From Engraulis encrasicolus (Eukaryota; Chordata; Actinopteri; Clupeiformes; Engraulidae), in NCBI RefSeq assembly GCF_034702125.1, contig NC_085859.1, positions 6,999,547-7,063,546 on the forward strand: 64,000 bases of DNA, read 5' to 3'. Positions 28,300-40,760 of this stretch are shown one piece after another. How positions within the stretch are numbered: position 1 is the stretch's first letter; every line of letters begins with the position of its first letter. Both the position numbers and the translations under genes were made by a program. Below the pieces are notes generated by a model. It was not told the origin of the DNA. It made no database searches and saw only the letters and a program-made list of their open reading frames with translations.

Positions 28300-29899
28300 C
28301 AGTGCCCTCCATAATTATTGGCACCCCTGGTTGAGATGTGTTAAAAGCCTTAAAATAAATTCAGTGTTTATTGCAGAAGAATACTGTCACACTGAAAAAT
28401 TTAGGAAAATGTAGCCTTCAACTCAAATGAATTGTAGGAAAATAAAAAAAATCCTTTTTCATTAAATCACCTGTTCCACAATTATTGGCACCCTTAACAA
28501 TTCCCAGGAAATAAATATAATTGAAGCATTTCTGTCATTTCTACAGTAGTTTACAAAGTTTTCCAGAGTATGTAGGAACATTTAATTAGTAATTCATCAC
28601 TTCCTGCTTCCCTGGGGAATAAATATGATGTGACACCGAGGCCATTTCTCTTATCCACTCTTAAACATGGGAAAGACAAAGGAACACAGCATACAAGTGA
28701 GGCAGATGTGCGTCGACCTTCACAGGTCAGGCAGAGGCTACAAGAAGATTGCCACTCAACTGCAGCTGCCCATATCTACTGTGAGAGGAATAATTAAGAA
28801 GTTCAAAACAACTGGAACAGTGGTAAACAAGCCTGGACGAGGACCCAAGTTTATTTTGCCACCACGCACAGTGAGGAGGATGGTAAGAGAAATCAAAAGA
28901 TCTCCAAAGCTCACTGTTACAGAATTACAACAAATGGTAGCATCCTGGGGTCACAAAGTCTCCAAATCAACCATCAGGCGCTGTCTACACGCCAACAAGC
29001 TGTTTGGGAGGCATGCACGGAGAAAACCTTTCCTCACCCACAATCATAAACGCAAACGTCTGGAGTTCGCCAAGGGGTATTGGGGCTTCAACTGGGACCG
29101 TGTGCTTTGGTCAGATGAGACCAAGATTGAGCTTTTTGGCAACAAACACTCTAAGTGGGTCTGGCATGCCACGAAAGATGCGCATGCTGAAAAGCACCTC
29201 ATACCCACTGTGAAGTATGGGGGTGGGTCAGTGATGCTGTGGGGCTGTTTCACTTCCAAAGGCCCTGGGAAGCTTGTTAGGGTGCATGGCATCATGAATG
29301 CTTTGAAATACCAGGACATTTTAAATCAAAATCTGTTGCCCTCTGCCCGAAAGCTGAAGATGGGTCGTCACTGGGTCTTTCAGAAAGACAATGACCCTAA
29401 ACATATGGCCAAATCTACACAGAAATGGTTCACCAGACACAAAATCAAGCTCCTCCCATGGCCATCTCAGTCCCCAGACCTCAACCCCATTGAGAACCTG
29501 TGGGGTGAGCTGAAGAGGAGAGTACAGAGGAGAGGACCCAGGTCTCTGGATGATTTAGAGAGATTCTGCAAAGAGGAATGGCTGAAGATCCCTCTTTCTG
29601 TCTTTTCCCATCTTGTGAAACATTATAGGAGAAGATTAGGTGCTGTTTTGTTGGCAAAAGGGGGTTGTACAAAATATTAACAACAGGGGTGCTAATAATT
29701 GTGACACACATTATTTGATGTCAAATAATTATTTCTTTATGTGGGATTTTTTCCCCACTGAATAAATGCACTTGTATTGAAGGTTGGATTTTTCTCTTTT
29801 TTTCCATTAAGGTCCCATATTATTTAGAGAAAAATAATAATAATTGGAAGCTAAAAAACACATCTCAACCAGGGGTGCCAATAATAATGGAGGGCACTG
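28300..29899 (+). mobile_element. complete Tc1/mariner element, 1600 bp
   Basis: TA flanks (28298-28299, 29900-29901). Ends CAGTGCCCTCCAT with about 43-bp outer inverted repeats differing at one base. An inner AATTATTGGCACCC copy near 28481 and its counterpart near 29686 give an IR/DR layout. One intact transposase ORF lies between. It is inserted in the end of an older Tc1. Confidence 0.95.
28667..29680 (+). CDS. Tc1-like transposase, 337 aa, intact
   Basis: Full-length frame from ATG to TAA. The N-terminus has two helix-turn-helix parts (residues about 1-120, with GYKKIATQLQLP and KPGRGPK, an AT-hook-like GRP). The DDE core has D150 (LWSDETK), D241 (QKDNDPKH) and E276 (PIENLWGE): 34 residues between the last two, DD34E as in Tc1. 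It cuts and pastes its own element at TA sites. No stop, frameshift or missing catalytic residue, so it may be active. Typical length for the family is about 340. Confidence 0.95.
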   Translation: MGKTKEHSIQVRQMCVDLHRSGRGYKKIATQLQLPISTVRGIIKKFKTTGTVVNKPGRGPKFILPPRTVRRMVREIKRSPKLTVTELQQMVASWGHKVSKSTIRRCLHANKLFGRHARRKPFLTHNHKRKRLEFAKGYWGFNWDRVLWSDETKIELFGNKHSKWVWHATKDAHAEKHLIPTVKYGGGSVMLWGCFTSKGPGKLVRVHGIMNALKYQDILNQNLLPSARKLKMGRHWVFQKDNDPKHMAKSTQKWFTRHKIKLLPWPSQSPDLNPIENLWGELKRRVQRRGPRSLDDLERFCKEEWLKIPLSVFSHLVKHYRRRLGAVLLAKGGCTKY

Positions 29900-30609
29900 T
29901 ATATTGTACCTGACTTTCAATTACCGGTAATCACTTGGCTTCAAAATTGACTGATATGACGGCTACAACCCTCCAAAGTAAGGTTTTATGCACAAAAAAT
30001 AATTTGTTGCACTGAAAACTGATTAACTGATTAATTGAAAGACAGGTTATTAGCTGTATTTCCAAACACATGGATATGCGACAAAACTTTTTGCAATGAC
30101 TGTAGCTACTGATAAATAATAATTAGTGATGAAACACAATATATGCAATATATATATAGGCCTAATATTTAATACCCAGAACTATTTGAATTGCAAATTG
30201 AAAATGAAATAGTCCTCAACACCATATTAACCATGTCTTGAGAGGTAGGCGAATGGATACTGACACAATTGTCTTCTACCGACGGTCTCTGTGTAGAACA
30301 TGGTGTCTATGGCTTGTGATCCATGCAGTGCTGTGACCAGAAGGACCTTCAACCAAAGCCGCTTCTTTGAGCCCCTGAAGGAATCTGTGTCTGCACTGAA
30401 GATGCAGCTGGAGGAGACATTAGATTCAGTCTTCAAGCAGGAAATGGTCAAGATATCTGCAGCAGGTTGGACAAGAAAATTGACAAACACACACATATTC
30501 ATCAAGCTCATCACTTGTGCTTTATTAATGACTCACAACAATGTTCTTCTTTATCTCAAAACAGCAACTAAGGCACACATCATTCCGGATATACTAGATT
30601 GTTAGTCTG

Positions 30610-30712
<103 letters not shown>

Positions 30713-31017
30713 TAAACCCTTTAGAATTTCTTACCTTTAAATTTAAATTGAGTATTACATTGTGGTCAGTAAAAATATGATGACATGCAATTGTAGTAGT
30801 AGTAGTAGTAGTAGCAGCCTTTATTTGTCCCAGTATGGGCAATTGTTTTGCAGTGGTGGTACACCTCTCACACCCGCACACACACCCACATAAAACATTT
30901 AACAGACATAAATAACCGTTTAAAACGCATAAAAAAGGTGGAGGGGTTAAGATAAATATGTAATCTAAGAAAGATCTACAGAGTAGGGCTTAGAGTAGCT
31001 AAACATACAACTCATGG

Positions 31018-32076
31018 CTATCTATGCTTCCTAGTGGAATTTAGCAGCTGAATAGCAGAGGGTAAAAATGAATTTTTATATCTATTTGTCCTAGCTATTG
31101 GGCATTTAAAGCGGGAACCAGAAGATAAAAACTGGAATTCCTTATGCAGGGGATGGGAGTAATTTTCTAAAATACATTTGGCCTTCCTTATTACCTGTTC
31201 CTCGTACAGCGCAGTCATGCTTTTCTGATGAACACCAGTAATATTGCTACAAACCTTAATAATCTTTGATATGGCATTCTTGCTCTGAACATTAAGGAAG
31301 GCATACCAACAGATCGCAGAGAATGTAAGAATTGATTCTATAAAAGACCTATAAAACAAAGTCATTAGGGTCTTGTCCACGTGGAACCTTGCCAACTTCC
31401 TAAGGCAGTATAGTCGCTGCTGCCCTTTTTTGCACAGCATATCAGTGTTGCTGTTAAAAGTTAGTTTGTCATCTATGATGGACCCCAAGTATTTGTACTG
31501 GTGTACTATTTCTATGTTGCTTCCATTTATCGTGGTAGGGGTAGGGTTTGGAGCTTTTTGTCTGAAGTCAATGCACATGTCCTTCGTCTTGGACACGTTG
31601 AGCTCCAGCATAGCTTCTTGACACCAATTCACAAAATAGTCTATAATGGGACCATGTGCAGATTCCTTGTCCTCAAGCAGACTCACAATGACAGTGTCAT
31701 CTGCAAATTTGATGATGTGGCGACTGTCCATTCCAGAGTGACAGTCGTCTGTGTAGAGGATATAGAGGTGCGGTGATAAAACACAACCCTGTGGAGAGCC
31801 TGTAGATGTAGAAAATAGTCCTGAGTGGTGACCATTTACTCTTACTCTCTGGGAGCGGTTGATGAGAAAGTCTAGTAGCCAACCAGATAGGCAGGGGTAC
31901 AGTTGGAAGCGATGTAGAAGCTTCTGCACTAGTAGATGGGGCTGAATCGTGTTGAAAGCTGATGAAAAGGCTACAGTGTTCTGACATGGGTCTTGGTGCC
32001 CTCCAGGTGTTTGATGATGAGGTTGAGAGGGGTTATGGTTGCATCTTGGACACCCCTGTTGGTTCTGTATGCACAT
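31018..32076 (-). pseudogene. LINE reverse transcriptase, palm to C-terminus
   Basis: Reads AFSSAFNTIQPHLLVQKL, GSPQGCVLSPHLYILYTDDC and KFADDTVIV (catalytic FADD), then the usual tail with HPLHKEF and SFLPSAIQLLN. Continues the frame of 31971-32663 after a frameshift near 31975-32000. Non-functional as it stands. Confidence 0.85.
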
Positions 32077-32663
32077 TGTAGGGGGTCAAGCAGGTGGTTT
32101 GTCTTCAGGATAATGCTTTTTTTGACCAGTTTCTCAAATGACTTCATAACACGTGATGTGAGTGCGATGGACCTGAAGTCATTTAGGGTCTTGGGGTGAT
32201 AATGTTTTGCTATAGGCACTATCATTGATTGCTTCCATATATCAGGAACCATCTGAAGTTCCAAGGATAAATTAAAAATATATCTAAAAATAGGGCCAAG
32301 TTGCTCTGCACAACAGGACAACAGATAACCACAGATATTATCTGGTCCAGGGCTTGTTTTCGCTTTACAATGTTTAAAAGTCTTAATCACACTGGGAATG
32401 GAAAAAAAACATGCTACTGGCTGGGTGGAAGTTAGCAGTTCATGTTTGAGATCTAAAATTTCATTTTTAAAATGATGTTTTGTGTCAAATCGTGTGTAAA
32501 AGGTGTTCAGCTCTTGGGCTAGGGTGGAGTCTGTTGGATAACCATCCAAAGTCATTTTCTTCTTTGTTTTATCATTCAGTCCGACCATAGTTTTAACTGA
32601 GTCCCATGCTGAGCCTAGGCTGTTTGTGCTCAGTTTTAACTCCACTTTGTTTTTATATTCCAA
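31971..32663 (-). pseudogene. LINE reverse transcriptase, linker and fingers
   Basis: Contains KTSPGPDNICGYLL, MIVPIAKHYHPKTLNDFRS and PLQCAYRTNRGVQDA, the RT finger motifs, and ends in a frameshift. A further upstream piece (32675-33025, minus) reads VKTWTEEAKLTLQGC and YPNNKPWVINNLK, the endonuclease-RT linker. Confidence 0.8.
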
Positions 32664-33504
32664 TTTAGCCCTCCTTATTTCACGCTTAATGTCTTTTTGG
32701 ATGCTTCATTCATGTTATTTTTCTTAAATGCCTGCTTTTTCTGGTTCAACAGTTTTTTTAGGTTGTTAATGACCCATGGCTTGTTGTTGGGGTATACTTT
32801 AATAGCTTTGGTGGGGATGACTGTGTCCTCACAGTATGTTACCCATGAGCTGACTATGTCTGTGAGCTCGTTGATGTTCTGGGATGAATTGATAAACTCA
32901 TCCCACACAGTACAGTCCAGACACCCCTGAAGAGTCAGTTTGGCCTCCTCTGTCCACGTTTTAACTGTTTTAGTGATCACCTTCCCCCTCTGCAGGCATG
33001 TGCGATAGGCGGGGACAAGGTGCACTGCGTTGTTTGTGAGGTATTAGTTAAAAACTTGCACCGTTTGTTCATTCATGTGATTCTAGTGAAGATCAGACCA
33101 TATTTAATGACCAATTTAAAATTAAATGTATGAACTAATAAAAGGGAGTACAAATATATTCTTCTTACTGTATGTACATGTGTATTTGTATTTTCATGTC
33201 CAGATGATTGTGTATTTATGTATCAGCCCAGACCTCTCAAGCCATTGGATGATGCATGTGGGTGAATGTGTGTCTTTGTGTTGGTCTACAGATCCTGATC
33301 CTGAAGTCCCAGTGAGAAGATCAGACAGTAAGAATCTCCTGCCACCAACAAGTCATTACTCTAACAGCCACAGCCTTTAATTCAAATATGATGTCAACAC
33401 AATAAAAAAAGAAATAAACAAATTGGCCGCCATCGGGTGGCGCTAGTTAACTAGGCTAGCTGCCCTGATGTCTTTACCTGTCTGTTTCACAGGAGATGCT
33501 GCCC

Positions 33505-34780
33505 AGGGGCCACATAACAGAAAAATTCTTAAATGCTCATCCTAACTTAAGATAGGAACAGTAAGATAGGAAAAATCCTAACTTCCTATTACAGAACGAA
33601 TTCCTAAGTCCCTAGCCGTTTCTTATCTTATTTTTGCCCCCCCATCCTATCTTAAATTAGGAATTCCTAACTCCTCTATCATACTGATTTTTTCGATTGG
33701 TCGTGTCTGTTTCTGCCATTTCGAATGTGCACGAGATTGATAGAATGTAACGACTTCACTTTTGAAGCGGCGGGCAGCCAGTTGTAACCTAGGCTACGTG
33801 TTGGGGGGAGAACGCAATAGCCTAATTATTAATAATTACGGACGAAAAAATACAGTGAATATAAGGAGGGCGTTCATTTCCATCATTCATGTAGGCTACA
33901 TTTGTAGCTAAGAATCCTCAAAAGTTTCCTCATAGCCGTGTTGTCAATTTCAGCAGTTCCCGTCGCAAATCCGCCACCTGATGAATGCTGTTTTAACAAT
34001 GTGCAAATTCCCATGATCAAGTAGCTTATTCAAATCAATGAAACCTAGTAACTTGTCCTGTTCAACTCCTGAGAGGAGACTTTGGCGAGGGAGCGCACGT
34101 TGTGCTCATAAGCCTGTCACAACATCAGCACGTAGGCTACGTGAAGTCAGTTGCTTTTTTGTTGGACGTTGCAAAATCAGTGTTTGATGTGCAAACCCCA
34201 TGGTCAAAGAAGTAGGCCTAATTCAAAGGCTACACTTGTTAATAGGAAATGTGTTTGGCTTTCAAACTATTTCCTATTTTAATTTCTAAATAAAGGTAGG
34301 CTATATTGCATGGATAGAACAATGACAGACTTCAAATGGTAAAATGATTTAGGCCTACATCAGGCAACTATGGAATTGTAGCCTGCCTGGTTGGGAAGCT
34401 TCTGTGGTAACCGTACCAGTACCATTTTTTCTCTCTTGAAAACAAAATGCCCCCATTAACCCAGGCATCACTGCTCTAGGTGTTTTGGTTTGATGCCCCA
34501 TGTTGCTGACATTGTGCATAATGCAAAAAAAGCACCAGTAACAGTGGTATCCTGAGTTTAGGACAGGGTGTATGGTCTCCTAACTTAGGCATCCTAAGTT
34601 AAGATATTCCTAACTTAGGATGCTTCTGGAATGGCTATATTCCTATCTTAAGATAAGATAGGATTTCTTCCTAAGTTAAGTTAGGAAACCTCCTTCTGTT
34701 ATAGCAAAATTCCTAAATCCCTTCCTATCTCAAGATAAGATAGGATTTCAGACTTAGGAAGTTTCTGTTATGTGGCCCCT
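33505..34780. mobile_element. non-coding inverted-repeat transposon, 1276 bp
   Basis: Ends AGGGGCCACATAACAGAAA and its complement TTTCTGTTATGTGGCCCCT. Subterminal regions are packed with CCTAACTTAAGATAGGA-type words in both orientations. It split the 39-bp array of copy C. No transposase; the superfamily is uncertain because no clear target duplication was found. Confidence 0.75.
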
Positions 34781-34940
34781 GATGTCTTTACCTGTCTGTT
34801 TTACAGGAGATGCTGCCCTGATGTCTTTACCTGTTTGCTTCACAGGAGAATGCTGCCCTGATGTATTTACCTGTCTGTTTCACAGGAGATGCTGCCCTGA
34901 TGTCTTTACCTATCTGTTTCACAGGAGATGCTGCCCTGAT
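34781..34940 (+). repeat. 39-bp array of TRIM copy C, continued
   Basis: Four units with CTGTCTGTTTCACAGGAGA variants, in phase with the piece at 33466-33504. Confidence 0.75.
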
Positions 34941-37336
34941 GGATGACAATCCATCTGCGCGAGAGTCAGGTTATAGTAGGCCTAGTTCTAGTTAGCAAAG
35001 ACAGCTCTCCATTTCCCACTTGGAATAACACATAGCCTATGTCGTGGCGTCGCTGATGGCAGAAAAATCAAATAACCGAAGTTAATGTCTTGAAAGTGAC
35101 AAGTTTCAATCGTAGCCAAAATCCAGTGTCATGTGGGCTAGGAAGAGGCATTGGGTGGTAGCAGTAGGCCTACAGATAGGCTAAGCTGTTTCATTCATCA
35201 CTGAGCCCGCCGCGGGAAATATAGGGTACTTGGCTTCTGGTGTCATATTTTCTTAAGTGTTTTGGTTACCGTTTTGTGTATTGTGGCTTTCTACAGAGAC
35301 GGTTTTATGAGAGGTACGACTTTGTTTTGTAGCCTACTAGCTTCTGACGGCAGCACTGACAGTTGGTCTATGTCTGCTACGCAAATACATTATGTTCGGG
35401 AAAGCATTAGTTCTAAAGCAATTCTGCATGTTTTGATGACATGCAGTTTGGGTGTTTTCTAATGCTTATTGCGCACGTTTTCCTGTTTGCTGACATGAAC
35501 AGCATTCTGCGATTTGTGTTCGAGTGCGTCGTTGGTTCTCTGCTCTGTCTCTATTGCGCATTTGTTATCAGCCTGGACTAACATTCAGTGCACTCCCCGG
35601 TGGGTTAACAGGCTGATGTAGTCGCTTTCTGCCTTTTCTTGCACAACGTGCCCGGGCTTTTTATGGTCCCAGCTCAGCCATTGTGACGTGAACTTCATTC
35701 ATCATGCTGCAGCAGACACCTCTGCGCCAACTTTCTACCCGAGTCGAAAAGTAGGCCTATAGCCTAACGCTTGAAAAGTTGTATCTAATGATATGGCGTC
35801 TGCCATAGCCTACTTGTTTCATCCCCATGCACGAGAGAGAACACAAGTTCATGCAGGCCTTCGTAGTAGCATAGTCGGGGAAGTCGCTGCAGTTCAAAAA
35901 AAATAGTGATAGTAAGCGTATGCATGGCTGCACCCAAAGAAGTGAAACGCAAATATAGCCAAAAGGTTTTCAAAACCGTATAGGCCAACACCTTGTCAAC
36001 GTCAACAAGTTACCTTGTTTCCTATCCTAAAGCAATAAGACGACTGATAAAGAAAACCACCCCAGACATACTGACTATACTCCAACCCTATGTTTTTTTT
36101 CTCCTCCGGTGTCATCGTCCGCTGTCATTTCTTTTTTTTTGGGGGGGGGGGTGCGTACCTTACTGGCCAAGTCTGCAGGCGCCCCTGCCCCTGTCCACAG
36201 TAAATGCACCCAACAGAATGACACCACCGCAATCATCATTCCAAAAATCCGTAAAAGACATTAAGTCCGATGTTCACAGCATAGGCCAGGCTACAAAACA
36301 AGAGACCGACACGACAGCTGGCTGTCCCTAAGCTGTCTTTTCACTCGAAAACAGGTCCACTACAGAGACAAAAAAAACCCCTTCTGAACAATTAACATCT
36401 GTTAACTTCAGCAACTACAAACAGCGTCACAGCGGATATGAATTCACCTTAAAACGTTGTCTTGAAAGCAGCTAAATCCCAACTTTTAATCCATGCGTTC
36501 CACCACCATCGTTCACGTTCCACAGTTTTTGTAATCCACATCAGAGTTAGCAAGAAAGGGACTGTCTTCGACATTAATAACAAAAGCAATTGGTCTGAGC
36601 CACAAATACAATGTAAATATGACGCCTGCTCTTCTCCACTTCCTGAATTTAGCCCTGTCAAAAGCCAATCACCGTGAGAAGCAAAAAGCTTATGGCGCTT
36701 CAAATCTGGGACTTCAGTGGCTAGCCAATGACAAAATAAATTTACTGTCATTAACTTCAATGCATTTGCTTAATTCTGCAATACCTCACCACACCATCGC
36801 AAGCAGAGAGAGATTCTATGTCGCTAGCTGGTGTCACTGTTGAGTCAGCTGACACAGTCTGACAGAGCCGTTTATAGAGTGTAATGCCGTTTTTTGCCAC
36901 ATATGAAAGTGAATGGTCCAGGGAGGCGCTATTTCGCACATTGCAAAATGCAAAGGCAGAAATCAGATATTTTCTCCAAAGTGAGGGGGACGGGTCCACG
37001 TGAATGAAAATCTGGGTACGTCATGTCCCCCCCGTCGTGTGTGCCCCCCCCGCGCTATGTAAAGGCACAGACATTCTTTTACTGCTCTGCCGGGATTCTC
37101 ATGTGACGGACAGCAGCACATTTCACATGCAGTTGAAGTTCAAGCAACTTAGCTTCCAAGCTTACAAGATTCGCACGGAGTGCAACGCCTAGAAAACTTT
37201 TCTGGTGCGGTCAATTACTCACACAAGCGCCATGGTCGGATTTCCTGCATTACTGGAGCACTGAATCTGAAAAAAGACGACTGATCACGACTCCCGAGGT
37301 AAGACGGACCGCTGGTCACATTAATAGCCTACTCGG
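34941..37336. other. unassigned 2.4 kb with no gene recognised
   Basis: Homology to the TRIM locus stops near 34940. The region has CpG-richer patches (about 35200, 37020), T and G runs (36130-36152) and many TAGGCCTA words. ORFs stay under 115 codons without domains. Confidence 0.4.
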
Positions 37337-37569
37337 CAGTGGTGTAGTCTACGTAGATCGCCGGTATACGGAGTATAGGCTTACCCACTTCTACATTTCA
37401 GGGATTTCAGTATACACACTTAAAATTGATTGATCCATTATTTTGAATAGCACAAATATATACAGTATACCCACTTCAAAAAATGCTGAAATATAAACTA
37501 TACCCACTTCAAAAAATGCTGAAATATACAGTATAGCCTACCCACCATAAAAAGCAGACTACACCACTG
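37337..37569. mobile_element. hAT-like MITE, 233 bp
   Basis: Ends CAGTGGTGTAGTCTACG and GCAGACTACACCACTG. Flanks CTACTCGG and ATACTCGA share the six central bases, a decayed 8-bp duplication. Interior direct repeats of CCCACTTCAAAAAATGCTGA. Confidence 0.75.
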
Positions 37570-37690
37570 ATACTCGACTGCTACAGTCCATCACCTCGCC
37601 AATTACTCACACGCTTGCCCAAGTGTCCATAAACTGCCGGAATATGCCTGCAACATTATGTCATCATCCATTGCGTATACATTAGGCCTA

Positions 37691-38652
37691 GATGACACCA
37701 CAGACATCATATATGAAGACTAGATACGTCATCAAGCACGTCCGCACAGGTCGGCCATATTAGAGCAGCCTAAACTCTCCACAGACCCTCCGTTACATGA
37801 TCTGAAGTAAAGTGAAGAGTTGAAACGTTGGGATACTTAAAAATGTATTCTGTTGCTTCGCAGAAATATTGACACGTGTTTATAAATGGTAGGGCTCCTT
37901 AAAACGTAGGCCTAAGTGTAGACTGGGGTAAAACGCCCAGGAGAGTAATAGGCCTATGCTTCCCATTTATTTTTATTTATTATTATTTATTATTATTTAT
38001 TTTCCTATTTGTCCAAAAAATTAGATAGACCTACAGCTAATACACATTTTGATCATTGCTGTGCATTACGTTGACGGCATTAATATATTCATTGCATCAA
38101 ATTATAGACGACAGAGATGACGTACTGGAAGAGAGATGTAGCCTACAGCGCAACAAGTTAATTATATCTGGATGGCTTTAGCGTCACGACTCATTTTGAA
38201 CACAAGGTGGAGCTGTCGAAACCAAAGTAGAATATTTGTTATTTTACTGAAAACATAAAAGATTAGGCCTACGTCGTGCATTTGTTTATGGGGTCTATTT
38301 AATTACCTGAATAAGCCTACTGAATTATATTGTACATGTTTTTTTAGACCTATTAACATTATAATTTAATGTAATATTATATAATAAAGATGTGGATATG
38401 CATCACTATGCATTATCAATATATAGCCTACTTTCGTTTGGATTTTTTTATACTGTGTAAAAAACCAACCCTTTCGAAAATCGAAATAAATTTGAGGGAA
38501 TTATGGCCATCTGAAGATGGCCAAAAAACTCACTGCAACTGGTTGAGCCAGAAGGCTGCTCTAACATGGCCGCCATGCGCGGACGTTCGGCTTGCATGAC
38601 GGGAACGCGGACGACGCATCTAGTCTTCCTATATGATGTCTGTGGATGACAC
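37691..38652. mobile_element. non-coding inverted-repeat element, ~960 bp
   Basis: Arms of about 90 bp: CACAGACATCATATATGAAG then ACTAGATACGTC on the left, mirrored by GACGCATCTAGTCTTCC and TATATGATGTCTGTGG on the right; inner arms pair GGCCATATTAGAGCAGCC with GGCTGCTCTAACATGGCC. No transposase seen. Confidence 0.7.
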
Positions 38653-38793
38653 GCTGATTTGAACCCACCATCGCGTGTGTCCAATAGGCATTGGCCCCCT
38701 TTTCAAGTTAAGGCGTGCTCCTGTAACAGGTTTGGTTTAGGGATGGTTTTGGTTTAGGCACAGGCTGTAGTGGTCAAATTAGAGGTGGGTAAA

Positions 38794-39120
38794 CTATTTT
38801 TGATCAGACAGACCGTGACGCAACACAACGCGACACAGCACAAAGCGACACAAAGCAACACTCCAAGGCCTTTCACTTTTTTTGCAGAGTTTGCATCCAA
38901 GATGTTCACCATTGACAATAAGCCAAGGGTTATCTTTTTTAAACCGTATGTGTTGTTTTTCTGTCCATATAGGCCTACTGGGATGGCATCTGCTCTCTCT
39001 TTCTCCTCTCACTTCAGTCTCAGATTCTGCATCTCCCTCTACTTCAGACTCTCCACTCTCCATCTCTCCTGTCCCTGTTTCTTCTCTTACTCCTCTCGCA
39101 CTGTATACCTGTTTCTTCAT
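38794..39120 (-). pseudogene. relic with a TTF-like zinc-finger fragment
   Basis: The minus frame reads WTEKQHIRFKKDNPWLIVNG then GCKLC, similar to the TTF zinc finger found at the N-terminus of some hAT-derived proteins, preceded by an acidic ES-rich part. No catalytic region follows. Could be a chance ORF; moderate to low certainty. Confidence 0.35.
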
Positions 39121-39289
39121 CTCCTATTTCATCTTTCTCTGTTTCCTCATTCTCTGTTGGTCCTCTTTCATTTCCTCCTCTTTCCTCTTCTATCTCTATC
39201 TGATCTCCTGGTGTTTCTCATCTCCCTGTGATCTCTGCCTCATTGCCTGTAGGCCTACCATCCCTGCCAACACACCCTTGTGGGTCCCA

Positions 39290-39690
39290 TATGGGTTGAA
39301 CGTGGGCTGCCCAGCTGGGCTCAAGTCGGTTTTGGCCGCAGGTTAAGCGGTGGCCCCATGTGGGCAAGCCCAGTTGGGCTAAAGGTGGGTTTCATATGGG
39401 CCCCAGCTAAAACCTACTCGGGCAACCCAGGTTTCCCCCATCTAGGTCCCACACCGAGTGGCCCCTTTATGGGTTATTTATGGGTTTCATATGGGCCCCA
39501 GCTAAAACCTACTCGGGCAACCCAGGTTTCCCCCATCTAGGTCCCACACCGAGTGGCCCCTTTATGGGTTTCATGTGGGCCCCAGCTAAAACCTACTTGG
39601 GCAGCACAGGTTTCTCCCATCTGTATCCCACACTTAGTGGCCCCATGCGGGCTCATTATGGGTCCCTGATTTTACCCGTTCAGGTATTGC
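39290..39690. repeat. ~85-95 bp minisatellite rich in GGGCCC/TGGGC words
   Basis: ATATGGGCCCCAGCTAAAAC recurs near 39393 and 39489 and, with one change, near 39573, with CCCATCTAGGTCCCACACCG between. Open frames across it are by-products. Confidence 0.75.
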
Positions 39691-39879
39691 GTGGGCTTAT
39701 TACAGTCAGCCCAGTTCTTTACACAAACAGCGATAAAATACTTTTACTTCAATTGCTAACAACTCTAAATACATGTTTTACAAGCCAATATCTGAAAAGC
39801 TGAAACATAACACTGACTATTGAGAATGTGGTTAAAACAGGCTTTAATTTTGTGTGCACGCGTGAAAGAAAAAGAAAGA

Positions 39880-39940
39880 AATTAAAGCCGCAAGCGGCGA
39901 TGGCACCCTTCGGTGCTCGGGCCCTAATTACATTTCTGGA
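39880..39940. mobile_element. MITE terminus relic
   Basis: GCCGCAAGCGGCGATGGCAC and CTTCGGTGCTCGGGCCCTAA resemble a GC-rich MITE end; no partner seen. Confidence 0.35.
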
Positions 39941-40190
39941 GGAGCTACCACTCTGGCCTGACGGGCCTGTCTATTCCCCCCCCTGTCCCTAGCCCCAATC
40001 AGCCATTTGGAGACTGCCTTCTCCGCATCCTTCCTTGTGATGGTATGGGTCATTGTGTTCTTCTTCAAGGCTCCTGCAAGACATAAAATATAGCTCTCAG
40101 CCAAATATCGCGTTTCATATCTGAATATTTAATGGTAGGGGTGTGTACTTCAGTTAAATAAAAACAAAACAAGAACCATTGCCTTCTTAA

Positions 40191-40693
40191 AGCTGCAGTC
40201 TGCAGGATTTGTTGTTGTCATACGTTTTTTTGAGTTGAAAGCGGATACCTCCGTAGTCGCAAAATGCAAGAAATGCCTTATTTTGCACCGAAAAATAAAG
40301 TATTATTCAACTTCCTGTCCCGCCCCTCAAAACACATTCAGCCAGATGTACGTACACAACTCTTCATTCCTAAACTCACCTGATATTTGCGAACACGGAA
40401 TACACAGTAAGTATAGCCCATAATAAAGTAAAAATAAAATAAATATAATAAATACTCAATACACGATGTTTATCGGTGATTGACAGGTAGCAGAGCCCAC
40501 CTCGTTACCTTTTACAGGGCCGGTCTTCAATTTTGTAAACAAACCCGCTGGCTTTGGAGGGAGCTAGCGGGACATAGGGGACCTAGAGAAGTCGTTTTTT
40601 TTTCGTATTGGGGTATTTCATGTACTACTTTCAGAATTCCCCGGACAGTTCCAGACATTATGCTTAAAAAAAAAAAAGCCACAGACTGTAGCT
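40191..40693. mobile_element. TTAA-flanked (piggyBac-like) MITE, 503 bp
   Basis: TTAA at 40187-40190 and 40694-40697; ends AGCTGCAGTCTG and CAGACTGTAGCT. No ORF of note. Confidence 0.75.
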
Positions 40694-40760
40694 TTAACTA
40701 CCCCAGCCCAGTGGCGTGTCGTCGCAGATGCCAAGGGATGCCAGGCATCCCCTAATTTTC

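Larger units (their letters stand above)
30793..33040 (-). mobile_element. CR1/L2-group LINE, 5'-truncated, with trinucleotide tail
   Basis: Minus-strand non-LTR element inserted in the intron of copy C between exons 5 and 6. Its 3' end, at 30793-30815, is a (CTA)n tail, usual for this group. It lacks most of the endonuclease, and the reading frame breaks at least twice. A similar tail alone is at 50816-50858. Confidence 0.8.
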
